From Trichosphaerium sp. ATCC 40318 (lineage: Eukaryota > Discosea > Flabellinia > Trichosidae): 64,000 nucleotides of DNA. The translations under genes and the position numbers were made by a program. Each line of letters opens with the position of its first letter. The first letter of the stretch is position 1. The DNA is taken from contig JALMLS010000486.1 in the NCBI GenBank assembly GCA_038496445.1, positions 50,271 through 114,270 of the forward strand, written 5' to 3'. The notes below the pieces were generated by a model. The model had not been told where the DNA came from. It made no database searches and worked only from the letters and a program-made list of their open reading frames with translations. This document shows, piece by piece, positions 12,001-23,791 of this stretch.

Positions 12001-13397
12001 ATGGCCCAGTCACGCCGCTCATTAGGAGACGAAGATAGCTATTGGTCCATTTCGGAAAGCGAAGATGAGGTAAAAGAAAAAAAAGCAATAAAAGACGTCA
12101 AGAAGGCTACAACACGCGTAACCACAAAGGAAACAAGAGTAAAGGTCACCAAAAAAACAAAAAAACAAAAACAAGAGCGAGTACGCTCAACTAATACCAT
12201 GGTGATATTTACCGCATGTGTAGCTCCCAATATTAGCTGTTCACACTCCCAAAGACGTTACAGTTAAATTAAACGTTGGCGGCCGAAAATATCAAACAAA
12301 AACCTCAACACTAACCATGGTACGCCTCTCAACGCGTTTTCGCGTATCTAAGCTATTTTAGTACCCAAACTCGCTCTTAGCGCGAATGTTTTGCAATGAA
12401 AATCTGGCAAGCATTACACAGCCCAACAGTGACGGAGAATACTTTATTGACAGGTACAATAACGTTGACAGCCGAAAAAACAAACCGATAACGAAAAAAT
12501 ATTACAACCAAATCACAAGCACTTCAAATAGCTTACGTTCGTTTGACAAGCCAATTTTTACAAAAAAACAACTAATGTGCACTCAGAAACGGTCGTTATT
12601 TCGAGTACATATTGGACTTCTACCGGATAGGCAAGATGATAGGTACGCAGTCACATCACTGTTGTTTTATATGCATCTGAACTAAAATTGATGAAATTAA
12701 AAACAGTCGGTTGTAGTTTGTTAACAAACATTTTTTAGTACCAACGACAGTACCTACAGAGGCTCTACAAGAGGAAATTGACTTTTTTCAGTTACCCATC
12801 TCCGTTGATGAGTTGCAGAGCTACCCACGAGGTTAGATTGCTTTAAAGTAAGCTTTTACTCTTAGTCTAATACATTGATAGGTGTCAGGTATTCTAAAAT
12901 GGCATTCAGGAAGGTGAGCTAGGATGACAGAATGTAATGTTGGTATAACGAGTTAATTAGGCTTGTGAGCTATGTGGGGAGAAGTTTAAAGGTTTAGTAG
13001 AGGTAATACGAGCATGTACGTTTAATGCAGCAAAGAATGGATGCTTTCAATGTAAGATTGATTTTATGAAATCCCACGCTTACAAGCGAGCTGTGGCAGG
13101 TACGTAGCTCATTTAACAGCCTCGAAAATAAGCTCGGCTACGCGTGATAGTAAACTTTGCTTAGGCCAACAGCACGGTGGAGGCATTTGGCAAGCTAATG
13201 TTATTGATTTATGGGCAGTGGAATTCCTTCAAGACGATCAAAACCAGCGTATACTTAAACGATATCTAGAAAGAGATGGATATGACTTTATTCTACAACA
13301 ACCTGTTCTAGCGTTGTTCTCTTTGAGTATATTATTTTTTGGCGAGCGAGAAGTAAAAAGGACCGTTGTAAAGGGTCCAAAGAAGGGTGTAAATTGA
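12001..13397 (+). CDS. KCTD-type BTB/T1 domain protein
   Basis: After a charged N-terminal segment (MAQSRRSLGDEDSYW.., rich in Glu and Lys) comes the tetramerisation-type BTB domain: VKLNVGGRKYQTKTSTLT, then YPNSLLARMF, DGEYFIDR, and GRYFEYILDFYRIGKMI. These match the conserved strand-helix pattern of KCTD proteins and voltage-gated channel T1 domains. No channel helices follow. The C-terminal domain includes CELCGEKFKGLVEVIRACTF and ends GPKKGVN. KCTD proteins commonly act as adaptors for cullin-3 ligases; that role is inferred. Introns: about 12180-12224, one after TLTM ending before YPNS, 12452-12585, 12640-12738, and small ones near 12832-12880, 12914-12960 and 13100-13163. Confidence 0.75.
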
Positions 13398-13678
13398 TTT
13401 GTAAAATACAGTTGGGAGTACCAACTACAAAACCTCTAAAGTGCTGTGATATTAGTAGTGCTAGTGCTACACGTTTCTCGTTATTTGATAGCACGTAAAC
13501 GTGTAGATGTACAAGTTTGTACTAACATTTGATAAGCGTCGTTGATACGATCGTTGTTAGATAGAAAACTCAGTAATTTTCAAGGTAGTTTTTGTGGGAG
13601 AATACTGGTTGTGGTTTTTGGGAGTATTTTTGAACTAATGTGACTTTCTTTTTTCAAGTTTTGTTTACTAACGATAAG

Positions 13679-16600
13679 ATGCCAATTCGTGGGTTGCAAA
13701 GTGCGGTAATATTGTAAAGTAGGCGTAACACAGCGTAGATTTTTTGGAGAAGCATCACCTCATCAAACAAGCGCCTTTGCAGTACCTTCAAAATGCGAGG
13801 ATCGCTGTAGAGGTGAAATACGAAATTATAACATCAACAATTTCCTAAATCTGTTGTAGGGTCTCCACTGGCTTCGCAGGTAATCTTGACGCTCAATGTA
13901 CGCTATTTACAACAATTTATAAGGGTATCGGAGGCAATTCAGGAGCCTTTACAAGTTGCAACGGGTGGTGTGCCTCTTACGCTATTCGCGAGGATAGGCA
14001 TGGAATTGCAACACCTTCAGTACGTCTAGTTCCACATTAACCCTTTGACATATGACAGGGCCTTGAAAATACTCCCAATATTCGTCTTCAACGGCCTAGC
14101 TGGCTCTCGTGGACGCGAACGTATGTTTTACAACGATGGAGCAAAAAGGTAACGAAAACACTTGCTTACGCACACCAAAAACCTCTATTTCGCCTCAGTA
14201 CCCTAAACACTTTGATGTGGCGTACAAAAAAAATTAAAACTTGCCATTATTGCTTAAAAACGTTGGCTGTTATCGCGACATAAGCGTGTCACTAATTTAA
14301 ATTGATAACTACGCCGCTTTTATTGGCTAACGCTTCACCTAATTTTTAACATTTTTTTTTTTTTCCACAACTAACGATCTAATGCTATTCAGAGGAAAAG
14401 CATGGGAATCCTACTTCGAAGGTGAACTACAACTTTGTGAAGCTCTTTTTAGAGGAGAGAAAATAGCAACAATGACAAATTTTGAAAGCAGCGTCATTCG
14501 TTATTTGTATGCTTATGTTGCAATGCTTAAGAATACTCAAGGAAGGTAAGAGTACATAGTAAAGAGCCACGAAGTGGTTCTAAACCATTTACTTAAAGAC
14601 ACAGACTCTGAACTCATAAACAAATGAGATTTAGTTTTTTCTTTCTTTTTATGTTTCCTCTTTTGTTTTGTTAAAATTTCTTCTCTTAGGACCCTTGAAG
14701 TAATGCGTGCACCTTATAGTGCTTGGGGACAGGTTCGTTAATTTAATAATAGTAGTGCCAACTTGATACTCAATTTTCAAGTAAATTGGTAGTATATCAC
14801 GTGACTAACCCTTTTTTTCAAAATAAAGTTGTTTCAGTTGTCCAAGAATAATAACGTGCATGGTATTTACGGCGGAATTGAAAACTTGTTGTTTCAACCT
14901 TCTAAGCTCATTTTGAACATCAACATAGAAGTACACAAGCCATTTCATTTTGTCTTGATTAATGTTACTTTAGAGACAAAGTTTCGACTATATCGACTAT
15001 TGGGCTGTACTTGAGGAGCTTAAAATGACACCTGACGAGTTTTTGGATACATGTATACTAGCTGGATTCGAACTTTCATCAACGTTTCCACCTCTTCAAG
15101 AAAAGTTCAATTTCATCGCTGCTGTTGATGTTGTCAAGCGTTTCAAAGGTACCATATTATAATATAGCCACTGCATTTCATACTAACAACATTATAAGGT
15201 GGTCTAGGCGCTATAGAACAACATAACGCAGAAGCACGTGTCCAACAATACTTCGATGTTTATCTTCGTGCTCGTTGTTCTATCCAGAATGCTTTAGTTC
15301 TCACAACTGAAGGTGAATGCAAACCTTTGAATGAGGATATATCTCCAAAGCAAGTACTTTTTATCCTCTCACCATCAAGACTGTTGCTTTTTGAAATATA
15401 AATCACGTGATAATTTTATTTTCTTCTTAGAAACCTTGATATCGTTACTGGAAAGCGACTTCCTGATTCTCTATATTTTTTGGTATCTCAAGGAGTTGTC
15501 AACCCTCAGGTTAGTACATATTTCTTCACTGTAACTTTTCTTTTCATTGAGAGGTGGATCCCTTCCAGATTGAGCTCTAACCTCATTGTATAGACAATCA
15601 ATAACTTGATGCATGGGTTCTTACCAGAAGCTGCACCAAGTGTTGAGACTGAGCAGTATAAAACAGCCTTAACAGACTTACTTAACATTCGCACTTTGTC
15701 TCTGTCTTTGTTATCCTCATGCATAAATAACTTTTACACAAATACACAAGTGGTACGCTATCGCTATTCCTTACCCGTTTCATTCGAGTGTTAAATGGAT
15801 GTTAATTCATTGTGTTATAGATTAGCACCAGGTGGTATGCACCTAAAGAGAAGATCCCTGTTAATTATCGTGACAACATGGCTGTTCTTCAACTCACTCA
15901 AGATGTAAGCCAAGAATGTATTTCAGCTGCACTCAGAGCCGTTTTATCCAAGTACGTGGTGGTAATCTCTACCGTCTCTTATCAGTTTCTTTATCAACTA
16001 ACATTGTTCACTATTAGACGACACAACTTTACTGCAGCAGCAAAGATGCTTTGCCAGAACAAGAAACTTTCTGATGCACCAAAGGTACTGGCTTTGTTTT
16101 TATTCAATTCATCATGAGCCTTACATATATCACCAAACAGGATGTATTAACAACTGCTGATGAAGTCCATTGTTGTGTTTTATTGCAAGCCTTGCAGCTT
16201 CTAAAGTACGAAACAGTTTCATCACTTTTTCCTAAAATTCCTTTTACCATTATGACCATGGAAGGCTAATCACTTTATAGGTATACATCTCCTGATAGCA
16301 GAAAGCCAAACGCTTGGTGCCAAGCATACGCTCAATTCTATGAGGAATTTGAAGAAGAAGGCTTGGTAGCACTTGAGCTATTACGCATGAACCAGCTTAC
16401 TGGAGAACAATTGACCAGTGCTATTGTTCCACCTGTTGGTACGGTTTTTTTAAAAACAAATGTAGTTACAAGTTGATTTAACGTGCCTCTTGTAGAAGAT
16501 TCCGATAAGATTAAGGAAGTAACACTCTTATCACGTGTGTTCTCGTTGCTTCAACCAGCGTAAGTACTCGTTTTTCGGTTTTTTTTGTTCAAGAAAGCAC

Positions 16601-17586
16601 CGCTTGAGAATACCTTTTGTGCTCAAAATCATCTCATCAGTGTGCTTGATAATCTTATTAAATGTATTACAGAATGAAAGAGGAACCTTATACTCTACGT
16701 TCACCAATTGACCTTGATTTAATGGGCTTTAACAGCGTCATCAAGGTAATCCTTTTTCGTTTTTTTTTTTAATTGATAATCTGTTTGTTTACCTATTTTC
16801 AATAGGCAACGAACAAATCGATCAGAGAGCTCATTGAAATGATTATCGTCCGCTTGTACGTACAACTATTCAGCTGCAGAAAATATCAAGAAAAAAATAA
16901 GAATACTTCACGTGCCCCAAAATTTTTATGTAATTTATACTTCTAGGTGTCTCACAGAAAAAGCAAAGGTCCCATTCGAAGAATATGCGCATATTTCGCT
17001 ATTGTACGACCTTTCAAAATGAGAATTTATGAAACTGACTCTTTGTTTTTAAATAGTAAGTTACCAGCGTTTCAAGAGAGTAGCACTGTCTTAGGTATAG
17101 CCCTAAAGCGTTACATTCTTGGAAACTCTGTAAATATAAAGGCTATATTCCCTTCTTGCAAGAACATTGACTTGGACTTGGCTAAAGGCGTACGATTCTG
17201 GAATCAGGTACAACCCAACAAAAAATTTTCAAATCCAAAAAAATGTCCGAACCAAGACACCCTTTCCACCCACACCGTAAATTTTAACGTGGATAAACGT
17301 ATATTACATCCAAATACCAATCCACCGGCAAAATTTTTTGCCTCTTATTAACACAAAGGAACTAAAAGTGTTTTTTATTTGGAAAATATTAGATCTCGTT
17401 TGTTCATTTTGTTGTTGAGTTGCTTCTTTTTTTAATACTTTTTAGCTCGTTTCTGCTGTAATGATCCTTGATAAAGCTGGTGTTCTACCAGATAGTAACA
17501 TTGCAGCATTATTTGTAGCAGCAGACAAGGTGTTACAAGAAGAGTTCAAAAACTTCGGAAAAAAAGAAACCGCCACAACTTCTTGA
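13679..17586 (+). CDS. MKT1: Mkt1-like XPG-fold post-transcriptional regulator
   Basis: Start MPIRGLQSA, then FLEKHHLIKQAPLQYL and a nuclease-like N-domain (ILPIFVFNGL). The middle gives APYSAWGQLS, VHGIYGGIENLLF, EFLDTCILAGFELSSTFPPL and VDVVKRFKGGLGAIEQHN, the blocks of the XPG-I/helical region of Mkt1. The C-terminal half includes LPDSLYFLVSQGVVNPQ, RWYAPKEKI, CQNKKLSDAPKDVLTTADEV, KLPAFQESSTVLGIALKRY and AALFVAADKVLQEEF, matching the MKT1 N and C domains. More than a dozen introns. Mkt1 works with Pbp1/ataxin-2-type partners on mRNA fate and lacks nuclease activity in yeast; this is family knowledge. The region 14151-14390 is a long intron or holds an unread exon. Stop at 17584. Confidence 0.85.
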
Positions 17587-18094
17587 ACACTGCATGACCA
17601 CCCTCATTTTCAAGACGAACTTGTTCCTTTCTTTTACTGTTCGAGAAATAAGATGCAATTTTTCGATCTCAGCCAAAAGATAAATAAAAAAAAACCAAAA
17701 AACTAAATAAAAAAAAACCAAAAAAAAAAATGATTAAATAACAACTTGACGTGAAAGTATATTGTAGATCAATGACAACCATGTTGTTGTTGCCATTCAA
17801 AAAGACTGTTACATTGTTCTGATACTCATACCTCGCTAAACAACAGGATTAGACTTTCAAACCATTCAAGTCAGACTTTTTTTTGCCCAACAGTCGTGTA
17901 ATACTATTGTGGACTACAAAAAGACAAGTACTCCGATAACAACTCTATATCCAACGCATTGCCTACACAATTCTTAAAACAAACCTCATAGCAACTACAG
18001 TTCGATCGACAAGTTCACGTGAGGTCTGGAAATAGTTTACTGAACAACTATCATAAAGACTTTACTTTCTTTTCATAACAACCAACAACAGACC
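17587..18094. other. Intergenic stretch
   Basis: No gene seen. A-rich tracts (17690-17735) with repeated AAAAAAAAACC units, then the leader of the TIMP-like gene. Confidence 0.4.
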
Positions 18095-18823
18095 ATGTCT
18101 ATGCTCCTACCACTTTTCTTGGCCCTTTTCGCTGCCCTTGTATATCCTCAGATGGATCCTTGTGTGCCTAGAAGCGAAGAGCAAATATACTGTAACGCTG
18201 ATGCTGTGATGAGAGTCAATATTCTACATGAGTGGCTTCCACAACCGGGCCAGTTCTCTAGAAAGTTTTTAGGAGAAGTAACAAGGCTCTACAAACATCC
18301 ATCTGCAAATCCTGCTTACGTAACCATAATAACTGGGTACTTAACACTCACAAAACACTTCACAAGTTTAACTTTTTTTCAGGTTTGTTACTGTTGGTTC
18401 CGCTTTTGACTTTCAAATTGGAAGGGTACATCACGACCTCTACCAAAGCCGCTTGGTATAATATACCACTAATTTGTTTCCTATTAGGAGTACCTTGTAC
18501 CTGGACAAGTAAGCACAAGTGCTACTTCAAACCCGAACGAGATTTTTGTTCATAGATGTTCAATGCATAATTTTTGCAATGTTCCACGTGAGGGTATTAT
18601 AAATTGTGACACTCCTGTTCCAACTGATTGTGTTGCGTGTCCAAGAAACCAACCTATTTGTTTGGGTAGATGCCTTGATTGCTTACAAGTCCCTGGAACC
18701 TGTACTGAATGTCCTACTGCCATCTGTTGCGACAATACTTTATGTCATAGAAGAGACACGTGTACCGAGGGATGTGCGAAGAAAAACTGTTGCGGAACAG
18801 AATGTGTACCAAGCACAAACTAA
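18095..18823 (+). CDS. Secreted TIMP/NTR-like protein with Cys-rich tail
   Basis: Signal peptide MSMLLPLFLALFAALVYPQ, then a netrin-like N-domain: C-x-P..QIYCNADAVMRVNIL, with EVTRLYK as the following strand. After introns at about 18338-18382 and 18429-18487 the frame gives FVTVGSAFDFQIGR and EYLVPGQVSTSATSN, the strand and YLV turn typical of TIMP folds, ending with IFVHRCSMHNFC. The tail is packed with cysteines (CVACPRNQPICLGRC, TECPTAICCDN, EGCAKKNCCGTEC). The animal TIMP inhibitory role cannot be assumed; an extracellular binding or inhibitor role is inferred. The ORF in the next frame (18606-18830) is a shadow. Confidence 0.65.
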
Positions 18824-18957
18824 CAAATAAACTACATGTGGAAACACCTCACATTACGAAACTACAAAAAACCGTTCACCGTAATTTTGTTCGAAGTCAA
18901 CCAAGAAAAACCAACTCGTACTTCTCATTATTTCACTATGATGAATCATAGAACGTC

Positions 18958-19215
18958 TCACTGAACGAGTAAGGCAACAACTTCGTCAAATTCCACTGTC
19001 GAAAGCAAATCGTCGCACAGACGCGCGTACAACGGTTTTTTTTGTGTTAAAACAAGCCAAGATACGCACTGACGCGTATTTAAGCTACCATTGTGTTTTT
19101 TGGATAACAGAAGGGACGGGTTGTAGCGGTTGCTGAAGTACCGTTTAATTACTGGTGGTAGTACTTTTGGACAACGTTTCGGCATTCTTTTCGCTGTTGA
19201 TGTTGAGTTGGACAA
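18958..19215 (-). CDS. Small hypothetical basic protein
   Basis: Open frame of 85 codons from the ATG at 19215, with a second ATG 10 codons in (MPKRCPKVLPPVIKRYF). Basic first half, hydrophobic and acidic end (LLSTVEFDEVVALLVQ). It converges on the TIMP-like gene. No family recognised and no splice evidence; it may be spurious. Confidence 0.25.
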   Translation of the reverse strand: MSNSTSTAKRMPKRCPKVLPPVIKRYFSNRYNPSLLLSKKHNGSLNTRQCVSWLVLTQKKPLYARLCDDLLSTVEFDEVVALLVQ

Positions 19216-19392
19216 GATAACAGTTTAGCGACGTGTTTTTGCAAGCAATATGCACTGAATGCCAAGTTTATTGTATACGTATCATTTGCTTTAACAGCAG
19301 AACAAATTATTTGGTGAGTTTCTCTACTTCGTGCCGTCGCCTTGAATTGGCTTCATGAGAGCTAAATAAAGTTAATTACAACGTCAAATAAG

Positions 19393-19566
19393 CTAATTCT
19401 CACTCGTAGTTGGTTCAGCCTCTTTTTTAACCCATTTTCTCCAAGCAATAGATTGTTGATCGCGTTCCTTCAATTTTTGGGTCTGAAGGTTTTTCTTCAA
19501 GGATTTACGCATTACATCACCAGAAATGTTCATTTGGCGTGTAAAAGTAAGAATGCGAGAGCTCAT
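19393..19566 (-). CDS. Small Lys-rich hypothetical protein (57 codons)
   Basis: ATG at 19566, reading MSSRILTFTRQMNISGDVMR, then a Lys/Gln-rich helix (KSLKKNLQTQKLKERDQQ), WRKWVKK and an acidic end. It begins about 80 bases downstream of the SET gene stop on the same strand. The composition looks like a real small helical protein, but no family is recognised. It is too short to exclude chance. Confidence 0.35.
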   Translation of the reverse strand: MSSRILTFTRQMNISGDVMRKSLKKNLQTQKLKERDQQSIAWRKWVKKEAEPTTSEN

Positions 19567-19648
19567 GTTGTTTGAAAGCTATTTGTGTGATCCTAAGCGT
19601 ATTGAACGAACTGGACTTTTTTTTTTGTTGGTAAAATTTTTTTTGCGA

Positions 19649-21942
19649 TTATTTTTTTTCTTCTGGCTTTTCTTCCACTTTAACGTCGTTTAAAGCCTCT
19701 GTTACTTGTTCGAGTAGTGCAGGGTTCTCCTTGAGTGCTTTGGTATAGGCCTGGCACGCTTCAATAATGCTGTTGAGCAGAGATTTTGTTTCTTCTACAA
19801 AAACACCTGCAAGCACGCTTCTACCTATGCTACCATCGCCCGTAGATACACCCTCGTACGCTTTTAACTGAATTCTACAGTTAATAATCAACGCCATGTA
19901 CGCCTTTTATGACGTTAGTACATTCCAAGCTTTAGTTGCGCGTGCCTTTAGCTCGTTTTCAACGCTGATTGCGCTTGAGTATGGGTATGTTTTGACATTC
20001 ATCATTTTCTCTACTTCAGGCATTTCACTGGCTTCTCTTACAGCCCATATACGCAAGAAAGCAATAGCTAAAGGTGCAACGATTTTACCATCGCGTAGCA
20101 ATACCCTTGTGTCAACTCTACGCGAAACATTGTTAGATTCAAGGCAAACGCTAGCACCAAAATGCCTTGGCTTACGTGTCTTTAATGTTCCAGTACTTTG
20201 TGGTCAGCGCTGATTTTTCTTTGATGAGCTTATCGCGAGGGTTAAACGATAGAGTGAGTTCAATAGCATTATGTTTATTTCCCTTTGGACAGAAACCCTA
20301 CAAGAAAAAAAAAATCAAAAAAAAAAGTTTTCGTTCGTGAACGATTTTCTTCCTTTGTCTCAAAGAAAAAGCGGTATAAAATGCGACTCTAGCGTCACTG
20401 TGTTGTGTGTGAAAGCGTACTTGGTTCAATAGGAAATCAGAGTTTGTTCTAGGTCCATAAAACATAACAAATTCTTCTCCTTCTTTAAAGTCTCTTCCTG
20501 CTTTGATAATAACTGTATCAGCTTCATCATCATAATCTGAGCTTAGCTATAATTCAAGAAATTGTTAATTCATTGGTACACGTTTTTAAAAGTTTAAATC
20601 ACGTGTACCTGGTCACAACCGTGGTTAATCATATCGAATAATGGGACCATCGCAAGAACTTGTTTGTTTTGACCCATGTTAGTACTCTTCAATCTGTTTT
20701 GACGAGACATCTGAAGCAGTGTCATTGAATTTTATCACAGTTACTCCTGGAGGAACGTACAACTAATGAGTAAGCCCATTTGAATGATGACCATGTAAAG
20801 TACTCCCTGGTGATACCACATTTTGGAAATTGCTAAAAAAAAAGTTGTCAGCAAGGATTTTTTTTGTATTTTTGTTTTTCTTGCGTACTAAGAGGAGATT
20901 ATAAACAATAGTGTATTGTTTGACATAGGAAACAAGTTGTAGCATAGATTGAGCATATAATGGGCATCCTTTAAGAAACTTAAGGTTCTTTAAAGACCAA
21001 AACATAGGCAAATCTACAGCAGTCGCTGGCATGGACTCTAAGAAAAAAATTAGCAAAAAATGCGAATAAACATGGCCGATGGTTGGGTACCAATGTAAGC
21101 CTTCCAGAACGAATTTGGGTTTTGTTCTTCGTATAATATGAATAAAGCTAGTTGTAGAGTAGGAATATCTTTTATCAAAGAACCCTAGTCGTCAGTTGTA
21201 AGCACAAAAGGAAGTTTGGTTTTTTTTGTTAGGATTTTTTTTTATCGTTAAATGTTTGTTATTGTACCTTAGTTATAAGGTCTGCTAGGTTCGTCTTTTT
21301 TGCCTTTTCGGTATCTAGGATTAACTTTGAAGGTACTGAGATGACATCTTTACCAAACTCAAAGTCCTGCCAGAGAGATAGGCCAAAACTGCACAACGAG
21401 ACGAAAAACGTCAGCAAAAAATTGTTATTTTGTCAAATGTCAGGATGTTTAGCCTTTAAAAGCGTATTCAAGTGGTAGAAGGCATCGTTTAAACCGTACC
21501 CGTGTTCTCCAAAGTCCTTGAACTGAAATTTGTCGGCATCTATTGGTGTATAAGCCATTTTTCGGCAGACGTTTTGAAACAGAAAAAAAAAAGTGTACCT
21601 TTGACATCATTATCTATCAACCATTTAATAAACGGCTCAAAGGAACGCTTTCTAGTTTCTTTTGGGTATTAGTTCACTACAATTTTGGCATTTTTAATGT
21701 ACTCTGTTTTGGATCCTTTTGTAGTTGTTGTAGGTTCTGTAGACTGCGTTGGAATGCGCTAAAACGTTTTTCTAGTCGTGAGATAGTGGCTTCATTGCTT
21801 ATTTCGTTTCTAGTAGCAGCCAGGATCTCAGTAGACGCTGAGAAGCGTTAAATAACGCGTACACCGAATAAGGCTGACAAAAAATAACCATACCTTGAGC
21901 AAGCTCTCTAACAGCGTTCTCGAGTCTACGTTGCTGCTTCAT
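19649..21942 (-). CDS. SET-domain lysine methyltransferase with Rubisco-LSMT-type substrate domain
   Basis: Start MKQQRRLENAVRELAQ followed by a coiled-coil-like Arg/Gln-rich segment, then FEPFIKWLIDNDVK and FGLSLWQDFEFGKDVISVPS, as at the start of SETD3/SETD4-type SET domains. The core gives LPMFWSLKNLKFLKGCPL, VPLFDMINHGCDQ (the conserved N-H) and FKEGEEFVMFYGPRTNSDFL (G-E-E..Y-G). After it, PLAIAFLRIWAVREASE and SVENELKARATKAWN match the Rubis-subs-bind helical domain. The last exon ends with EKPEEKK and joins through an intron at about 19870-19925. Family members methylate lysine or histidine residues of cytosolic or nuclear proteins; the substrate here is unknown. Small exons around 20700-21500 are only partly resolved. 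Confidence 0.7.
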
Positions 21943-22205
21943 TTGTACACCTCTAACAAACCATTATTTCTTGGCGAAATGTCAACATTTTTCATTTGGT
22001 CTGACGGACACGACAAGCAACGAGCGTCTTTATTAGGTGCTAGCTGGTTTGTTGGCGGACACTAGCGCGTTCAACATATTATTTTAACTTAAAAAACACT
22101 AATTGTACAACTGCCGCGGCGGTTAGTCAACTACAACGCCAATTAATCATTTACGCGTTAAACAAAAAAGTGTTCCCGCGCTGCTCTCCTCAAATACAGT
22201 CAGTA

Positions 22206-23548
22206 ATGGATCCAGCGCTGCAACAATCACGTACTTCATTCACAACAACAAGTAATGACGGTATGTCCAACACAAACACGACAATCAAACGTTTTTGCAC
22301 TAAAATCAAAACCACTATTCTGACACCTCACGATTAGTCATTACCATCCTGAGCAGCGGCGATGAAGAAGATGCGGTTAGCACACGTAAATCTTTAATCC
22401 CGAAGAACGCAACACAAGGTATGACCTTTACAATTATAAATTATCCCAAGCGTAACGCACGTGCGTTGGTTTGTCACCAATAGTATAAATAGAAATTAGA
22501 AATCTTAAATTTTTTTTTTCTCAATGACGACTCATTAACAAAAAACTCACAAACTCCAGTAAACTCTGTGGCTGTAAAACGAGAATTATCGCCTATTGTG
22601 CATTTCCCTACATTCACTGGACCTAACACAAACCTACAACAACGCCAACAAAGTCAATCGTCTCCACAAAGGAAGTCACAAAAACGAAAACAACGATCAA
22701 TCACTGACTTTGTTACAACACCACCAAATAGTCCTTCAAAATCATTTAGGTTTAAGAGGCGGAAAATTGATAATTCCTCTGGTAGTGATGATCTACAGAA
22801 TGAACAAGTTTCTTTTGCAGACTTACTTCATGAAAACGTTCAAAATGAGGATGTACCGCTTACAACACGACTGGAAGGAACACCACAACGCTCAGAAGAG
22901 ACACCAAAGGGCATGACATCTTTGAACACATCAAGCGCATCCCGTACGCCTAGTGTAAGGCCGTTGCTGCCAAAACCATCAAGTGTACCTCCAGCGCAAT
23001 CAGATTCATCAAGTGTTCCTCCATTATCTTTCGACACATCAGATTTACCGCCCATGGATTCATTATCTAACGAACTATCAAGTTATAGCAAACTTGTAGA
23101 TGAGGCACGTGCAAGCAGCTCAAAACAAACGCGTTTGGATGATGTTTCTTCTTCTTCAGTGAAAAGTGGCCTTGCTGCCGTTGAGAAGAACAGAGGCAGC
23201 GACCAAATCGCTGCAGGAGGCAATGAGAGTGGGGATGAGAGTGGAGATAACAATAAGAGCGATGAAAGTGATGAAAGCGAGAGCGAAGAGAGCGAGGAGA
23301 GTGAGGAGAGCGAGGAGGAGGCTCCAAAGAAGAAGCAGAAAAAGAAATACTTTAAGAGTAAAACTCATGGTTCACCAATATACGCTATTCATGGCATTAC
23401 ACGGGCAAGAGGAGCTACTCTTCTTCTTGTTGAGTTTTCAACATGTCGTGGTGAAAAACTGGCCATACCTAGCAAGATCGCACTAGGACTAGACTCCAAT
23501 GTAGTACTGGAATTCTATGAGCACTTTTTAAAGCTTGTTTACAGATAA
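22206..23548 (+). CDS. Disordered nuclear protein with PIP-box-like motif and acidic tract
   Basis: Starts MDPALQQSRTSFTTTSNDG; joined through introns at about 22261-22335 and 22420-22559 to a long last exon. Features in order: VITILSSGDEEDAV, KRKQRSITDFVTTPP (Q-x-x-I-x-x-F, close to the PCNA-binding PIP box but with F-V instead of an aromatic pair), FRFKRRKID (basic, NLS-like), long Ser/Pro-rich disorder, an acidic run of repeated SEESEE units, KKKQKKKYFKS, and a C-terminal globular part (YAIHGITRARGATLLLVEF..LEFYEHFLKLVYR). Nuclear localisation and a DNA-replication or chromatin link are inferred. Frames on the opposite strand here are shadows of the acidic repeat. Confidence 0.6.
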
Positions 23549-23791
23549 ATAATAAATAGTTGGCTAACTGTTAGACCAACTTTTGTACAGTGATATTGTT
23601 GTAGTTTTAGCCACTAAAAACGTTTTTTTGACACCTGTCACTAGTATTAAACAAAACGGATTTTAGAACGAACAGTGTTTTGTGAGCGTTATCTAGAGCG
23701 TACTAGGTACGCTGGTTGCACGCAAAAAGTCATGGTCAGTAAAAAGTAAACAGAAACGGCATTGTTTATTCGAACAGTATAACCTGCAAAC

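Noticed and set aside
13288-13494. Minus-strand frame over the KCTD last exon
   Set aside because: The plus-strand spliced KCTD frame runs through this stretch to a stop at 13395; the antisense reading has no recognisable content.
23067-23486. Several open frames on both strands over the acidic repeat
   Set aside because: Shadows of the repeated Ser/Glu codons of the nuclear protein gene.
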